Shown here: positions 32,945-43,198 of the stretch, in pieces | Numbering within the stretch: position 1 is the first letter of the stretch | Layout of the letters: each line of letters starts with the position of its first letter | Source: Saussurea involucrata | Lineage: Eukaryota; Streptophyta; Magnoliopsida; Asterales; Asteraceae | Direction of reading: 5' to 3' | DNA: 64,000 nt | NCBI GenBank assembly: GCA_033807775.1 | Contig: CM066314.1 | Coordinates: forward strand, 92,854,929 to 92,918,928 | Notes under the pieces: generated by a model | What the model saw: only the letters and a program-made list of their open reading frames with translations | The model's database searches: none | What the model was told of the DNA's origin: nothing | Made by a program: the position numbers and the translations under genes

Positions 32945-34361
32945 TTAAGTAGATTTTGGTACCCAACGAGTCTTGGGTACTGACACGTTAAGCGGAGCTC
33001 TATAAGAAGGAAAATGGTAAGTACCATACCAATATTAAACATAATTATTATTAACAAAATCATTATTTCCGCAATAAGAATTAACAAAAGAATTAACTTT
33101 CGTTGTAAAATTCTTATTTGGAAATGATGATTTTGGTACATCTTTTCCAGGAAATTTACCTTTTACCTTCCATTGCATGTTGACTCTTTTGTAGGAAGGA
33201 AGATCAGCATAGTATTTGGAAGACATATCAACAGAATGCTCGTAGAAAATGTTAGAAGGACGCATCGGACATTCTGAAAAACACTCGGAGTTGTTGAACG
33301 ACCTCACTTTGTCTTTTAAGGCATTTCGTTCCTTTGTCATCAACTCGAGTTTCTTCCTAATATCACAATTCACCCTCTTTTCCTTCATGATATATGTAGA
33401 TAAACCCGCCAAATTCTTCATGAGTTTCTGAATTTCTTGCTGAAATATCTTCCGTTCTACAGAAAAATCATCCTTTACGCTCTTTGCTTGAAACTCAGCT
33501 TTCTTTCTCTTTTCTAACTCACTTCTTTCCAAATCCAACTCCTCTTGTAGTTCAGATATTTTCTCTGAAAGCTTCCCATTCTTCACTTCAAACTCTTTCC
33601 TTTTAACCTCAAACTCGGCTCTTTCCTTCTCCACCTTTTGCTTCTCTAAAAATAATACTTTCTGAAAATCTGAGTTCTGCTTGGAAAGTCTTTGGAATTG
33701 GAGTTCAAAAGCTTTGTTATCTTCACAAGCTTTAGTCTTCATCTTCAATTCCTTTTCAAGATCCGAAATTCTTAGAGCTAGACCCTCTCTTTCTTTCTTA
33801 TGTTCTTCTCTTTCATCTTTTTATTAATTTTTCTAAATCTGATAGTCTCTTTGTAAGCTCAGTAATCTTCTCAGAATCTTCTATCACATCCTTCATGTCT
33901 TCCTTTTTCTCTAAATCAACTTTCTTTTCTTCCGCTTTTGACGATTCCTCTTTGTGAATTTCTGATGTTGTCTGATTTGTATCCTCCTTATCAGCATTCT
34001 TCACTTTCTTTACCCTGAAATCAACATACGATCCATGTATTAGCTTCGTTAATTCCTTCCAACACAACATAGGATTATTTTTGAAAGCATTTAATCGAGC
34101 ACAAGTATATTGTGGAAGTTTGGAAATAACAATGATCAAATATGATGTTGCATCTTTATCAGCTCTCTTCCGATATATCTCTTCTTTAGTAAAATCTTCT
34201 TCCCGTTTATAAAGGATCAACGAGCCTTCGGTGAAAGATTTTATCATTAAATCTCCATTTTCTCTTCTCGAAATGAAATCCATGAACTCGACCGTCCATT
34301 TCACAAAATCCGAATCCTTGTTAAGCATCGGAGGACGATTAACTGAAACTTGATAAGCCAT
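32945..34361 (-). pseudogene. N1 gag (frameshifted)
   Basis: The ATG at 34361 starts MAYQVSVNRPPMLN, with a Copia-gag-like region (FVKWTVEFMDF, ISKLPQYTCARLNAF, CWKELTKLIHGS). Then comes a long Lys/Glu-rich coiled coil (about 33250-33990), and the end contains VPKTRWVPKS with TAA complement at 32945. A frameshift lies near 33800 and further frame problems lie near 33140. No CCHC knuckle is clear. The wide coiled coil parallels that of C4 gag. It would supply only a particle protein. Confidence 0.75.
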
Positions 34362-35275
34362 GATAAACAGTAAGAAAGAGCTTAATTTGAACCGATAGTA
34401 AGGACAAAAATGAACAGTAAAGTTTGACCGAACAGTACAAAAAAAATTTAAATAAAACTTTTTCTTGAAAAACTCTTAAAATGTATGAAATACACTATAG
34501 AAAAAATTTCATTATAAATTTTTTTCTCAAGTGTCAGTTTTCGCAAGTGTCAGTTGCGAAAACCACCAGTATGCGTAAGCTGAAGAAACGAACAACCAAA
34601 GTTTTCGCAAGCAACAATTGCGAAAAGTTAGACTTAGAAAATCTTGAAGAGATCTGAGGTATGCGTGACAGAGGGATACGCAAAGTTACTGTTTGCGTTT
34701 CTTTGGCTTGCGAATAGTTACTGTTTTCGTGACTTTGAGTTGCGAAAAGTTACCGTTCTCTTGACTTTGAGTTGCGAAAAGCTACACTTAGATTCTGATG
34801 ATCTTCAACAGATGATGAATCTTGCGAAAAGTCCAGATCTTGCGAAAAGTTCACAAAAATCTCAAAAACGTCTGAAATCTGAAAAATCTCTGCAAGAAAC
34901 TTCACAGATAAGCTCGAAATCGATGTCTGAACACTTTATCTTTGAACAACAACCTCTGAAAAACACTAAATCTGAGTCTGAACTGATCGATCAGAGAACA
35001 GAATCGCACAAACCAAAATTCTTGAAAAACACAAAATTGATCTCCAAATCTTTGAAATTAGCCCACGAACCTTGAACAATAAATGTTCCTCTATCAAAAA
35101 CGAACCCAATGAGCTAAGATTTGAACAAATTCGATAAAAAATCACCAAAATTTGATAAAACTTCAAGAAAACGAGATTTTCTTGAAAAAAATCAAGAAAT
35201 CGATCAAAGTTTCTTGAAAATCTTCACAAAAAAATTGTGTATGATCACAGAAACACTCTCTGAATCTAAGATCCT
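34362..35275 (-). promoter_or_regulatory. N1 untranslated leader with TTGCGAAAAG motif cluster
   Basis: Between PBS and gag ATG (minus) no credible gene is present; the 143-codon plus ORF at 34644 is composition-driven. At 34538-34860 there are about nine TTGCGAAAA/TTTTCGCAA motifs. Two form perfect 9-bp hairpins with 7-nt loops, at 34538-34562 and 34602-34626. Confidence 0.6.
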
Positions 35276-35287
35276 GCTCTGATACCA
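35276..35287 (-). promoter_or_regulatory. N1 primer-binding site
   Basis: The plus strand reads GCTCTGATACCA, the complement of the initiator Met tRNA site TGGTATCAGAGC, 2 nt from the right LTR. Confidence 0.92.
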
Positions 35288-35289
35288 AT

Positions 35290-35560
35290 TGTTAAACCAA
35301 GATCTAATCAAGATAGAGAAGATATGAATTCGTCATCCATTGATCAAGAACACATTGTATACAAGATATGAGTTTAGCACTTTCTCTCTCTAAGATATGA
35401 GTTATGAATAATGAGAGTGTTTTCAAGAGTCTTCTAAACTAACACACAACAAAACCTATTTATACTAAACCCAATACAAGGTGTAAACAACACAATACAA
35501 CTCAATACATTGACTTTGACCTTTCTATATTTAAAACCTTGAAGACATATTGCACTAACA
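35290..35560 (-). repeat. N1 5' LTR
   Basis: The 271-bp LTR reads TGTTAAACC..CACTAACA on the plus strand. It pairs with 30276-30531. Confidence 0.9.
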
Positions 35561-35565
35561 ATAAC

Positions 35566-37779
35566 ATCTTCGTTTAATTCTAGAATTGTTGAAGAAGGAA
35601 CAATTATACGCTAAGTTCTCTAAATGTGAATTCTGGCTACGGGAAGTTCAGTTTCTCGGACATGTAGTTTCCGAGAAAGGTATTCAAGTTGATCCGATGA
35701 AAGTGGAGGCAATTGAAAAGTGGGAACCTCCGAAAACGCCAACCGAAGTACAAAGTTTTCTGGGTTTAGCCGGTTACTATCGAAAGTTTATAAAAGATTT
35801 TTCTCATATCGCTACACCTCTCACTAAGCTGACTCGAAAGAATCTAAAGTTAGAATGGAAAGCAGAACAGGATGAAGCATTCCGAATATTGAAAGAGAAA
35901 CTCTGTAGCGCGCCGATTCTAGCATTACCTGAATGTTCCAATGATTTTGTTGTTTACAGTGATGCTTCTAAACTAGGATTGGGTTGTGTACTAATGCAGT
36001 GTGGGAGGGTTATCGCTTATGCTTCTCGTCAACTAAAGGATCATGAACGGCAGTATCCTACACACGACATGGAACTTGCAGCAGTTGTGTTCGCGCTAAA
36101 GATTTGGAGACACTATCTCTATGGTTCTAAATGTCAAATTTTCACTGATCATAAGAGTCTTCAACATCTTTTCGATCATCGAGAATTAAATATGAGGCAA
36201 AGAAGATGGCTAGAACTGGTGAATGATTACGACTCTGAAATTCTTTATCATCCGGGAAAGGCGAATGTGGTAGCTGATGCACTGAGTCGTCAAGAAAGAA
36301 GTGGAACAATAAAAGCCATTGCACTACGAACTGAACTTCTACCTAACATCTTTGACGAATTGAAGAAGTGTCAAGTGGAAGCTTTTCAAGAAGAACATTT
36401 GAAATCATAACGGTTAGTAGGGATATCAACATTGCTTGTAAAAGATGATTGTGGGTTATTGTGTCTGGGAAACAGAATTTGGGTGCCTCGTTTGGGTGGT
36501 TTACGTGACCGGGTACTACAAGAAGCTCATCAATCTCGTTTCTCTATTCATCCAGGTACGAATAAGATGTATAAAGATTTAAAACAATTTTATTGGTGGC
36601 CGGGAATAAAAAGAAGCATTGCTCAGCATGTGGAAGGTTGTACTACTTGTAAGAAGGTAAAGATTGAACATCAAAAGCCGTTTGGTCAGTTGCAACGGTT
36701 AGAAATACCTATGTGGAAATGGGACCAGATTACTACGGATTTCATCACGAAGCTACCAAGGACTCCGAAGGGATTTGATGCAATTTGGGTGATCGTTGAC
36801 AGATTGACGAAGTCTGCTCACTTCTTGCCAATAAAAGAAACCTACTCGTTGGAAAAATTAGCCAAGTTGTACATCGACGAAATAGTAACTCGACATGGAG
36901 TTCCAATCTCAATTATTTCTGATCGGGATAGTCGTTTTACTTCAAGGTTTTGGAGGAGTTTTCAAAAAAGAAATGGGAACGCAAATAAAGCTAAGTACAA
37001 CGTATCATCCTCAAACCGATGGTCAGAGTGAACGAACGATTCAGACTTTAGAAGATATGCTACGGGCCTGCATTGTGGATTTTGGGGGATCGTGGGATAA
37101 GCATTTACCGTTGATCGAGTTTGCCTACAACAGCAGTTATCATTCCAGCATACAAGCGGCACCGTTTGAAGTTCTGTATGGTAGAAAATGCCGAACGCCT
37201 CTGTGTTGGAATGAAGTGGGAGAGAAACAGTTAGCGGGACCAGATATAGTTCAGTTAACCGCGGATAAGATTACTTAGATTCGGGAATGATTGAAAGTGG
37301 CTCAAGACAGACAGAAAAGTTACGCTGACCGACGCCAAAAACCGCTAGAGTTTCAAGTTGGAGATTTTGTAATGCTGGAAGTCTCACCTAGGAAAAGAGT
37401 CATTCGATTTGGAAAGGAAGGTAAACTTAGTCCGAGGTACATTGGACCGTTTGCAATTACAGAAAGAATCGGTGAAGTAGCTTACCGGTTAGATCTCCCG
37501 CCAGAATTAAGCCGTATACACAACGCCTTTCATGTATCAAATTTTCGAAAGTGTTTGGTTACACCAGATCAGGTAGTTTCTCTACCAGATATTCAGGTTG
37601 ATGAAAGACTGAATTTTGTGGAGGAACCTGAAGCCATAGTTGACAGTAAAGTTAAAGTGCTACATAATGGGAAGGAGATCAAGCAAGTAAAAGTACAGTG
37701 GAGACACCATAGAGGTCAGGATGCTACTTGGGAATCATAATCCGAAATGAAAACTAAGTACCCGCACCTTTTTTCCTAA
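35566..37779 (+). pseudogene. G2 gag-pol, C-terminal part
   Basis: It resumes after N1 with the end of RT (KFSKCEFWLREVQFLGHVVS), RNase H (YSDASKLGLGC), integrase zinc finger, DDE core and chromodomain (VKVQWRHHRGQDATW, KYPHLFS). Breaks are TAA at 36408, a frameshift in an A-run near 36963, TAG at 37276, TGA at 37288 and TAA at 37738. The final native stop is at 37777. The degree of decay is much greater than in G3. Confidence 0.92.
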
Positions 37780-37781
37780 CC

Positions 37782-37800
37782 GAATTCCGGGACGGAATTC
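37782..37800 (+). promoter_or_regulatory. Conserved hairpin before PPT (G2)
   Basis: GAATTCCGGGACGGAATTC has 8-bp arms and a 3-nt loop, followed by TTTTAAGGTGGAGATGA, a slightly decayed PPT next to the 3' LTR. Confidence 0.7.
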
Positions 37801-37817
37801 TTTTAAGGTGGAGATGA

Positions 37818-39481
37818 TGTAATACCCCGGGTAAGTTCGTTAGTTAAATTCTAGTTCCGTTAAATTTAATTAACTTTATAATTAATGTTTAGGGTAAATT
37901 TGGGTTAATTTATAAGTTTAGGGTGTGTTGGTCATTAGTGATTAGCTCAAGGACTAAAATGGTAAATAATGGTTTGATAATATCCATTTGACTATCCAGA
38001 TATTTTCAGTAGCAAAAACATAGCAGATAAGTGTGTGTGTGTGTGTTTTGAGAAGAAGAAAGAAGGTCTTGTGGCTAGGGATCCAAATTGGTTAAATTTG
38101 GAAGTGATTTAAGGTATGTTCCCTGTGTATTTTATGTCTATAATTGCTAGTAGGAAGTTCCTATCGGATTAGAATAGTTGAATTCATGTATGGTAGTAAT
38201 TCAGTCGATTTCTGGGTTAAAAATGGGTAAACAGTCAGAGGTTTCCGGATAGAACGAATGTGTCTGGGTAGTTTTGTTGGTGGTGTCCGGGTGATGTTCT
38301 AAAGTTGTCCGGACGAGTCTTTTATCCGGTTAAATCTCTCTTTTCAATGGTTTCCGGATGTTATAAGATACCGGACGGTATCCGGGTTACCTTGGTTCCC
38401 GGGTGTTGTCCGGATTGTTTATGCCGTCCGGAAAGTTATGCTGTCCGGATTGTGTGAGTTGTCCGGATAGTTTTGTGGTGTCCGTAAACTTTGAGCTGTT
38501 TGGTCATTTTTGAGAATTCAGATACTTTTGAGTATCCAGTAACTTGTGTTTTGTTAACTCTTAGATAGGGAATGAATGAGGACTGACTATTCAGTGGACT
38601 AGACTTAAGTTCGGGCTTGGGGGTAACATTGGAGGAATTGAGTTATCTAAAGTTCTTAGCTCTAGTAAGTCTTATGTGTTTTATTTGGTAAAGAGATACT
38701 TGTACCTATTTGTTTCAGATTCTGTGGATTTGGGGTGAAAGTTGAACTGTTTTTGAGAAAGGATTGGAAGCGTTTTGATAAGCAAACAAGTGAGTTTTAT
38801 TTTAAAACGTTTTTAAACTGGAATACATATATGTGTGGATTGGGAATGTGATAGATGGTGTGATTATGTGTTTATGTTTGAAATATAATATATTGAGATA
38901 TTGTATTTACATGAGCATTACACTATACGAGAATACGTTGGCCGGGCTTAGGACCGATGGTGTTGGCTGTAATATTCGTACAACAGTGTTGGCTATAATT
39001 GTCGTACAGCGGAGTTAATTTATTAGTTGGCTTGCAACCAATTAATATGGCCAAGAGAATGAGACAGGAAAGTATATGATGCATGAGTCATAACTGGTAT
39101 TTGTATTTGTGTTATGTATATGATGGTTGTGCAAATGGTTTTAAAACTATCCGGGATTTTCTCACTTAGACCGCTAGGTCTAACCCTCATTTTGTTTTAA
39201 AATATGTATTCCAGGTCGTAGATCGAGTAAGAGCAAGTGAATAGAGTAAACGGTTGCTAGCTTTTGGGAAGACTTATATTTTGAACACTATGACATGTTT
39301 TGTAGTTTTAACTTAGTTATCATATATCATGTATTTAGTTAGCAAAAAGTTTGTAAACGAATTATGTATTATGGGTATAAAGACTAAGGGACCGAATGTG
39401 TATTTTGATATATCTTTTGGAATGAACGACGTTATGCAATATATGTTACTTGATGCTTGTTTGGGAATCCGGGTCGTTACA
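37818..39481 (+). repeat. G2 3' LTR
   Basis: The 1664-bp LTR is followed by the TSD TTCAG. It holds the same GTCCGG cluster (38240-38500). Against the 5' copy it shows scattered substitutions (a few percent by eye) and small indels, so it is older than G3. Confidence 0.93.
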
Positions 39482-39965
39482 TTCAGGGTTTGATCTAATC
39501 GCCTATTGAGATAGTGATTTTACAGGTTGCAAATTGGATAGAAAAAGCACCACAGGAGGCTGTCAGCTCCTGGGTGGAAAGCTGGTGAGTTGGACAAGTA
39601 AAAAACAAAACTCAGTGTCCACCTCCACCGCTGAAGCTGAGTATGTAGCTGCTGGAAGCTGTTGTTCTCAGGTCTTGTGGATGAGAAATCAACTACTGGA
39701 CTATGACCTTCAGCTCTAAAAAATTCCAATCTATTGCGACAGCACAAGTGCCATCGCTATAGCCAACAACCCAGTGCTACACTCAAAGACCAAACATATC
39801 GAAATCAGGTATCATTTTATCAGAGATCATGTGATAAATGGTGATATAGAACTTCATTTTATCCCAACTGATTTTCAGTTAGCTGATCTTTTCACCAAAC
39901 CTCTTGATGAGACAAGATTCAACTTTCTCATCAGCGAGTTTGGAATGCTGAACTTTGAAGAGTAA
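39482..39965 (+). pseudogene. C2 pol, C-terminal part (RNase H)
   Basis: It resumes RNase H after G2: GCKLDRKSTTGGCQLLGGKL, STSTAEAEYVAAGS, RSKHI-type region (KTKHIEIRYHFIRDH) and ADLFTKPLDETRF, ending at TAA 39963. Extra stops are TGA near 39508 and a stop near 39717. It aligns with 18564-19000 (minus) of C1 almost residue for residue. Confidence 0.9.
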
Positions 39966-40933
39966 AATCTTCAGTGGTTCACATTTGATCAGCGACCAGA
40001 TAAAACCAACTTATATAAACCATTCAATCATCTTCTCTCTGAACAAAGTTGATTCGTTGATATCAATGTATGTCTCTCTTTACTCGCTGACGTTCGCAAA
40101 TGAATGCAAGATTTGAAAACAAATCACATCGCTGAATATCTCTTCCTTAACAGCGATACTTTGAAATTTCTAAAACTAACACTGATATTTCTATTCAGTG
40201 CTTCATATTTTCAAAATATCCCAGAGCTTTCAAAACCTCAGAGACATCCTAAAATATGAAAGGACGTTTGTGACATCATCACAACGGATAAACCCTGGCA
40301 CGTTCTTTTTCTGACACACGTTTGCACGTTTCGTTTACCATCCATTCAAATGCAAACACGTGTCCGTGTCATCATGAAAATCTTTTCCCGCTCAAGATTT
40401 TCTCTTTCTATACTCTCTATATAAACTATTTCGAGTTTATATTTTTCTTTTACGCGAACTTCTTCTCCAAGCAAGAAAAACTACTGTTGCATTTTGAACT
40501 AAAGTTTTCCAGAAAACTGTTCATCTTCTTCAACGTTTGTAACGTTAATATTCTTATTATTTACCTACTTTACCTTGTTTATGATCTTATTATTGCTTTT
40601 AACGGATCAAACAAATGAACTTCTTAAAATGAAATCATTTCTTTCATGGTTTTATGGACACAATCTTCGAGATTGTTCTTCAAGTTTTAAACTCAAAATC
40701 TTAAACTTGTTCTTCATATGTTTTTCCAGAATCCTTCTCTATAAAGGAAACTGGGAAACAAGGCATTTACTGTTTTGTATTTCTTATTCAAAACAAAGAA
40801 AAACCCTAATATTCATTAAGACATATTTGTCTGAATGAAATGGAAAAAATTCGACAACATCTTATTGGAAATTCTTTCCACATTAAGACATTGTTCTTTA
40901 TCTCTTCTTCATGTTTATATATGTTAAACAGAA
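39966..40933 (+). promoter_or_regulatory. C2 internal promoter-like spacer before third ORF
   Basis: No credible ORF is present (the 98- and 87-codon ORFs are AT-rich artefacts). A CACGTG G-box at 40358-40363 is followed by TATATAAA at 40419-40426 and CT-rich leader sequence. An acceptor-like GTTAAACAG lies directly before AAATGG at 40934. TCAGCGA/TCGCTGA motifs of the family lie at about 39945-40160, upstream of the TATA box. This parallels the C1 spacer at 17910-18563. Confidence 0.5.
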
Positions 40934-41159
40934 ATGGCATCTTCAACTGCTGCTCCTACCGCTGAGAAATCTCCTGCAACGGAGAAACTGACTCTACCAA
41001 AGGCTCCTCAGGAAAAGTTTACGCTTGAGAAAGTAGACTTTTCGAAATCAAACAACCTCTATGCGCTTTTCGATTTTCCTCCTCGAAAGCAAGTCACACA
41101 TCTGAATGAAGCTGTGAATTTTATCCAAACCTGCTGCTTATTCAAAGACTTAACCTTCG
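40934..41159 (+). pseudogene. C2 third ORF, N-terminal exon
   Basis: The ATG at 40934 has A at -3 and G at +4. It starts MASSTAAPTAEKSPATEKL and continues LYALFDFPPRKQVTHLNEAV before G3 interrupts it at 41159. The frame resumes at 49514. Alanine-rich rather than hydrophobic, so it is not an obvious signal peptide. The product is unknown; see 49514-53325 for the rest. Confidence 0.7.
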
Positions 41160-42925
41160 TGTAATAACCAGGTATTTTTATCTAAGTTAAATTTAGAATT
41201 TTATAAGTCCTTATGTTAGTATTTTGAAGAAATTAAAAGTTAAGAGATAAGATCTAAATTTAATAGAAAGTTGGGGATAAGTTTTAATTATTATTTAGAA
41301 GTTTGGGGGTATGTTTTGCCAAGTGAGACAAGTATAGGGTTTGTTTGGTCTCTTTGCCAAAACCGACTTATGAGTCATAGGATAGGTGTCATGTCTCAAT
41401 TCAAAGATATCTCAAAGGTGTATGTGTGTGTAAGTGTATACGGTTGAGAGAGTGAGTTCGAGAGAAAGGCAAAAGGAAGAAGAAGGAAGAATTAAGAAGT
41501 TGCTGCTGTTATTCTAGGAACAATCTGAAGTAATCAAGGTAAACAATCAATCCTTTATTTGTGTTTTAATTCCTCATAGTGTTCTTGAACATGCTAGTAA
41601 AGTTCCAAGTGGGTTTTGGTTAGAAATGAATGTTTTGGGAATTTTAAGCTTATGGTTAGGTTGTGTTAATGGTCTTAAACATATCTGCAAAGTTACATAA
41701 TCATACATAGTATAAAACTGCAAAAATCTGGGTTTTAGGATGAAACAGTAGACTGAGACATTCATCGAAGTCGCAGTAGGCTAACATTCATCTAAGTCGC
41801 AGTAGGTTAATATTCATCGAAGTCGCAATGGACGACTGCGACATTCATCGGAGTCGCAATGGTTGGTTGCGACTTGGGTATGAAGTCGCAGTGGTGGATT
41901 GCGACTTGGCATGAAATCGCAGTAGTAGATTGCGACTCCAAGGTGGAATCGCAATAGTGGGTTGCGACTCCAAGGTGGAATCGCAATAGTGGGTTGCGAC
42001 TCCAAGGTGGAATCGCAATAGTGGGTTGCGACTCCAAAGTGGAATCGCAATAGTGGGTTGCGACTCCAAGGTGGAATCGCAATAAGGGGTTGCGACTTCG
42101 GGGTGAAATCGCAATAAGGGGATTGCGACTTCAGGATGGAATCGCAATAGGAGATTGCGATTTGGTACTGTTCATTGCGATTTCAGTTGGGAATTTTGTA
42201 AGTTTAAGTAGTAAAGGAAATATTTGGTATTTTATTTGATTTCAGATTCTGTGAGGGATCGACACACGTGAATTATCTTGGAAGAGTTTTTGTGATAAAC
42301 ACACGAGGTGAGTTTTTATTTGAAATGTTTTCAAATGGAATACATATATATGATTAAATGTAATATGGTGCATATAATGTTTATATGAATATTGCATTGT
42401 ATGAGTACTAGTTGGCTGGGCTTAGGACCGGTGAAAGTTGGCTGTACAAAGGGACAGTGGCGTTGGCTGTATTTAGTACAGCGGTGTAAATTAATTAATT
42501 GGCTTGCTACCAATTAATATGGCCAAGGAAAAGAAAGGAGAAAGAGATGGAAAGATTACGTGAGTCATAATTGGTATTCTTATGTGAAGTATATGTATGA
42601 CTTTGTGCAAAAGTTTTCTTTAACTAACGAGGATTTTTCTCACTAGACCTCAAGGTCTAACCCTCATTTTTGTTTTAAAATATGTATTCCAGGTCATGGA
42701 GCAAACAAGAGACAATGATAGGATTTATCATGTTAGCTTTTGTGGATGTTGAATGATTATGAAGATTTCAGTTATAATTAGTAGTTGTTATGTATTTTAC
42801 TTTATTCGAAAAAGTTTGTACTGAAAGACCTAATTGTAGAATTTAAGGGACCATATTTGGGTTATGATATGTTATTTTGTGGTGAATTATATGGAACTTG
42901 TATGTTGGGATTAAGGGACGTTACA
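41160..42925 (+). repeat. G3 5' LTR
   Basis: The 1766-bp LTR reads TGTAATAACC..ACGTTACA. It carries the hairpin minisatellite (41768-42183), the Tekay core (AATTGGCTTGCTACCAATTA, AGACCTCAAGGTCT, TATTCCAGGTC) and no real ORF. The minus ORFs at 41807-42147 are translations of the minisatellite. Confidence 0.95.
41768..42183. repeat. Hairpin minisatellite in G3 5' LTR
   Basis: About 12 degenerate units of about 32 bp, most with the arms TCGCAA and TTGCGA separated by 7 nt (for example TAGTGGG, TGGTTGG or TAAGGGG) and a spacer like CTCCAAGGTGGAA. It is CpG-containing. The same array is at 48351-48766. Confidence 0.92.
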
Positions 42926-42927
42926 AA

Positions 42928-42939
42928 TGGTATCAGAGC
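42928..42939 (+). promoter_or_regulatory. G3 primer-binding site
   Basis: TGGTATCAGAGC lies 2 nt after the LTR. Perfect initiator Met tRNA complement. Confidence 0.95.
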
Positions 42940-43121
42940 CTTAGTTTAAGAACCTTGGGATAATAAATATTATTAGTATCTGTACCTAGACTTAAACTGC
43001 ATGCGAAGTAGGATGTCCTTGTTATTTTAGAACCTTGGGATAATAAATATAAAAAGGTAGAAGGAACATCATGTAAGGTAATTTCAGATTACACCTGGCC
43101 AGTGTAATTATGATCTTACAA

Positions 43122-43197
43122 GTACATGTTTGAACCAGAATACTTTATTATATGGGGTATGTGCTTATGTGTATATTAACCTTGTTTGAATCAACAG
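43122..43197 (+). other. Candidate leader intron of G3
   Basis: A 76-nt interval from GTACATG to GAATCAACAG ends 1 nt before the gag ATG, collinear with 27861-27936 in G2. The donor here is ACAA/GTACAT, weaker than in G2. Confidence 0.3.
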
Positions 43198-43198
43198 A

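Larger units (their letters stand above)
30276..35560 (-). mobile_element. N1: gag-only Copia derivative (TR-GAG-like) in G2
   Basis: It is flanked by ATAAC (30271-30275 and 35561-35565). LTRs of 256 and 271 bp bound it. In the minus orientation the PBS complement GCTCTGATACCA lies at 35276 beside the right LTR, and the PPT complement ATCTCCCCCTTGG at 30532 beside the left LTR. Gag is recognisable (33035-34361, ending VPKTRWVPKST), but no protease, integrase, RT or RNase H motif is visible in the following 2.4 kb. It would depend on enzymes of a related element. Confidence 0.88.
26045..39481 (+). mobile_element. G2: Tekay-type Gypsy retrotransposon in C2
   Basis: The TSD TTCAG (26040-26044 and 39482-39486) flanks TGTAATACC..CGTTACA. 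It has 5' LTR, PBS, leader, gag-pol and 3' LTR, and is split by N1 (30276-35560). The polyprotein has several nonsense codons and a frameshift. It sits at the RT/RNase H boundary of C2. Confidence 0.95.

Noticed and set aside
41807..42147. Three overlapping minus ORFs with repeated Cys-Asp-Ser units
   Set aside because: Translations of the G3 LTR hairpin minisatellite in three frames; the same ORFs reappear in the 3' LTR.
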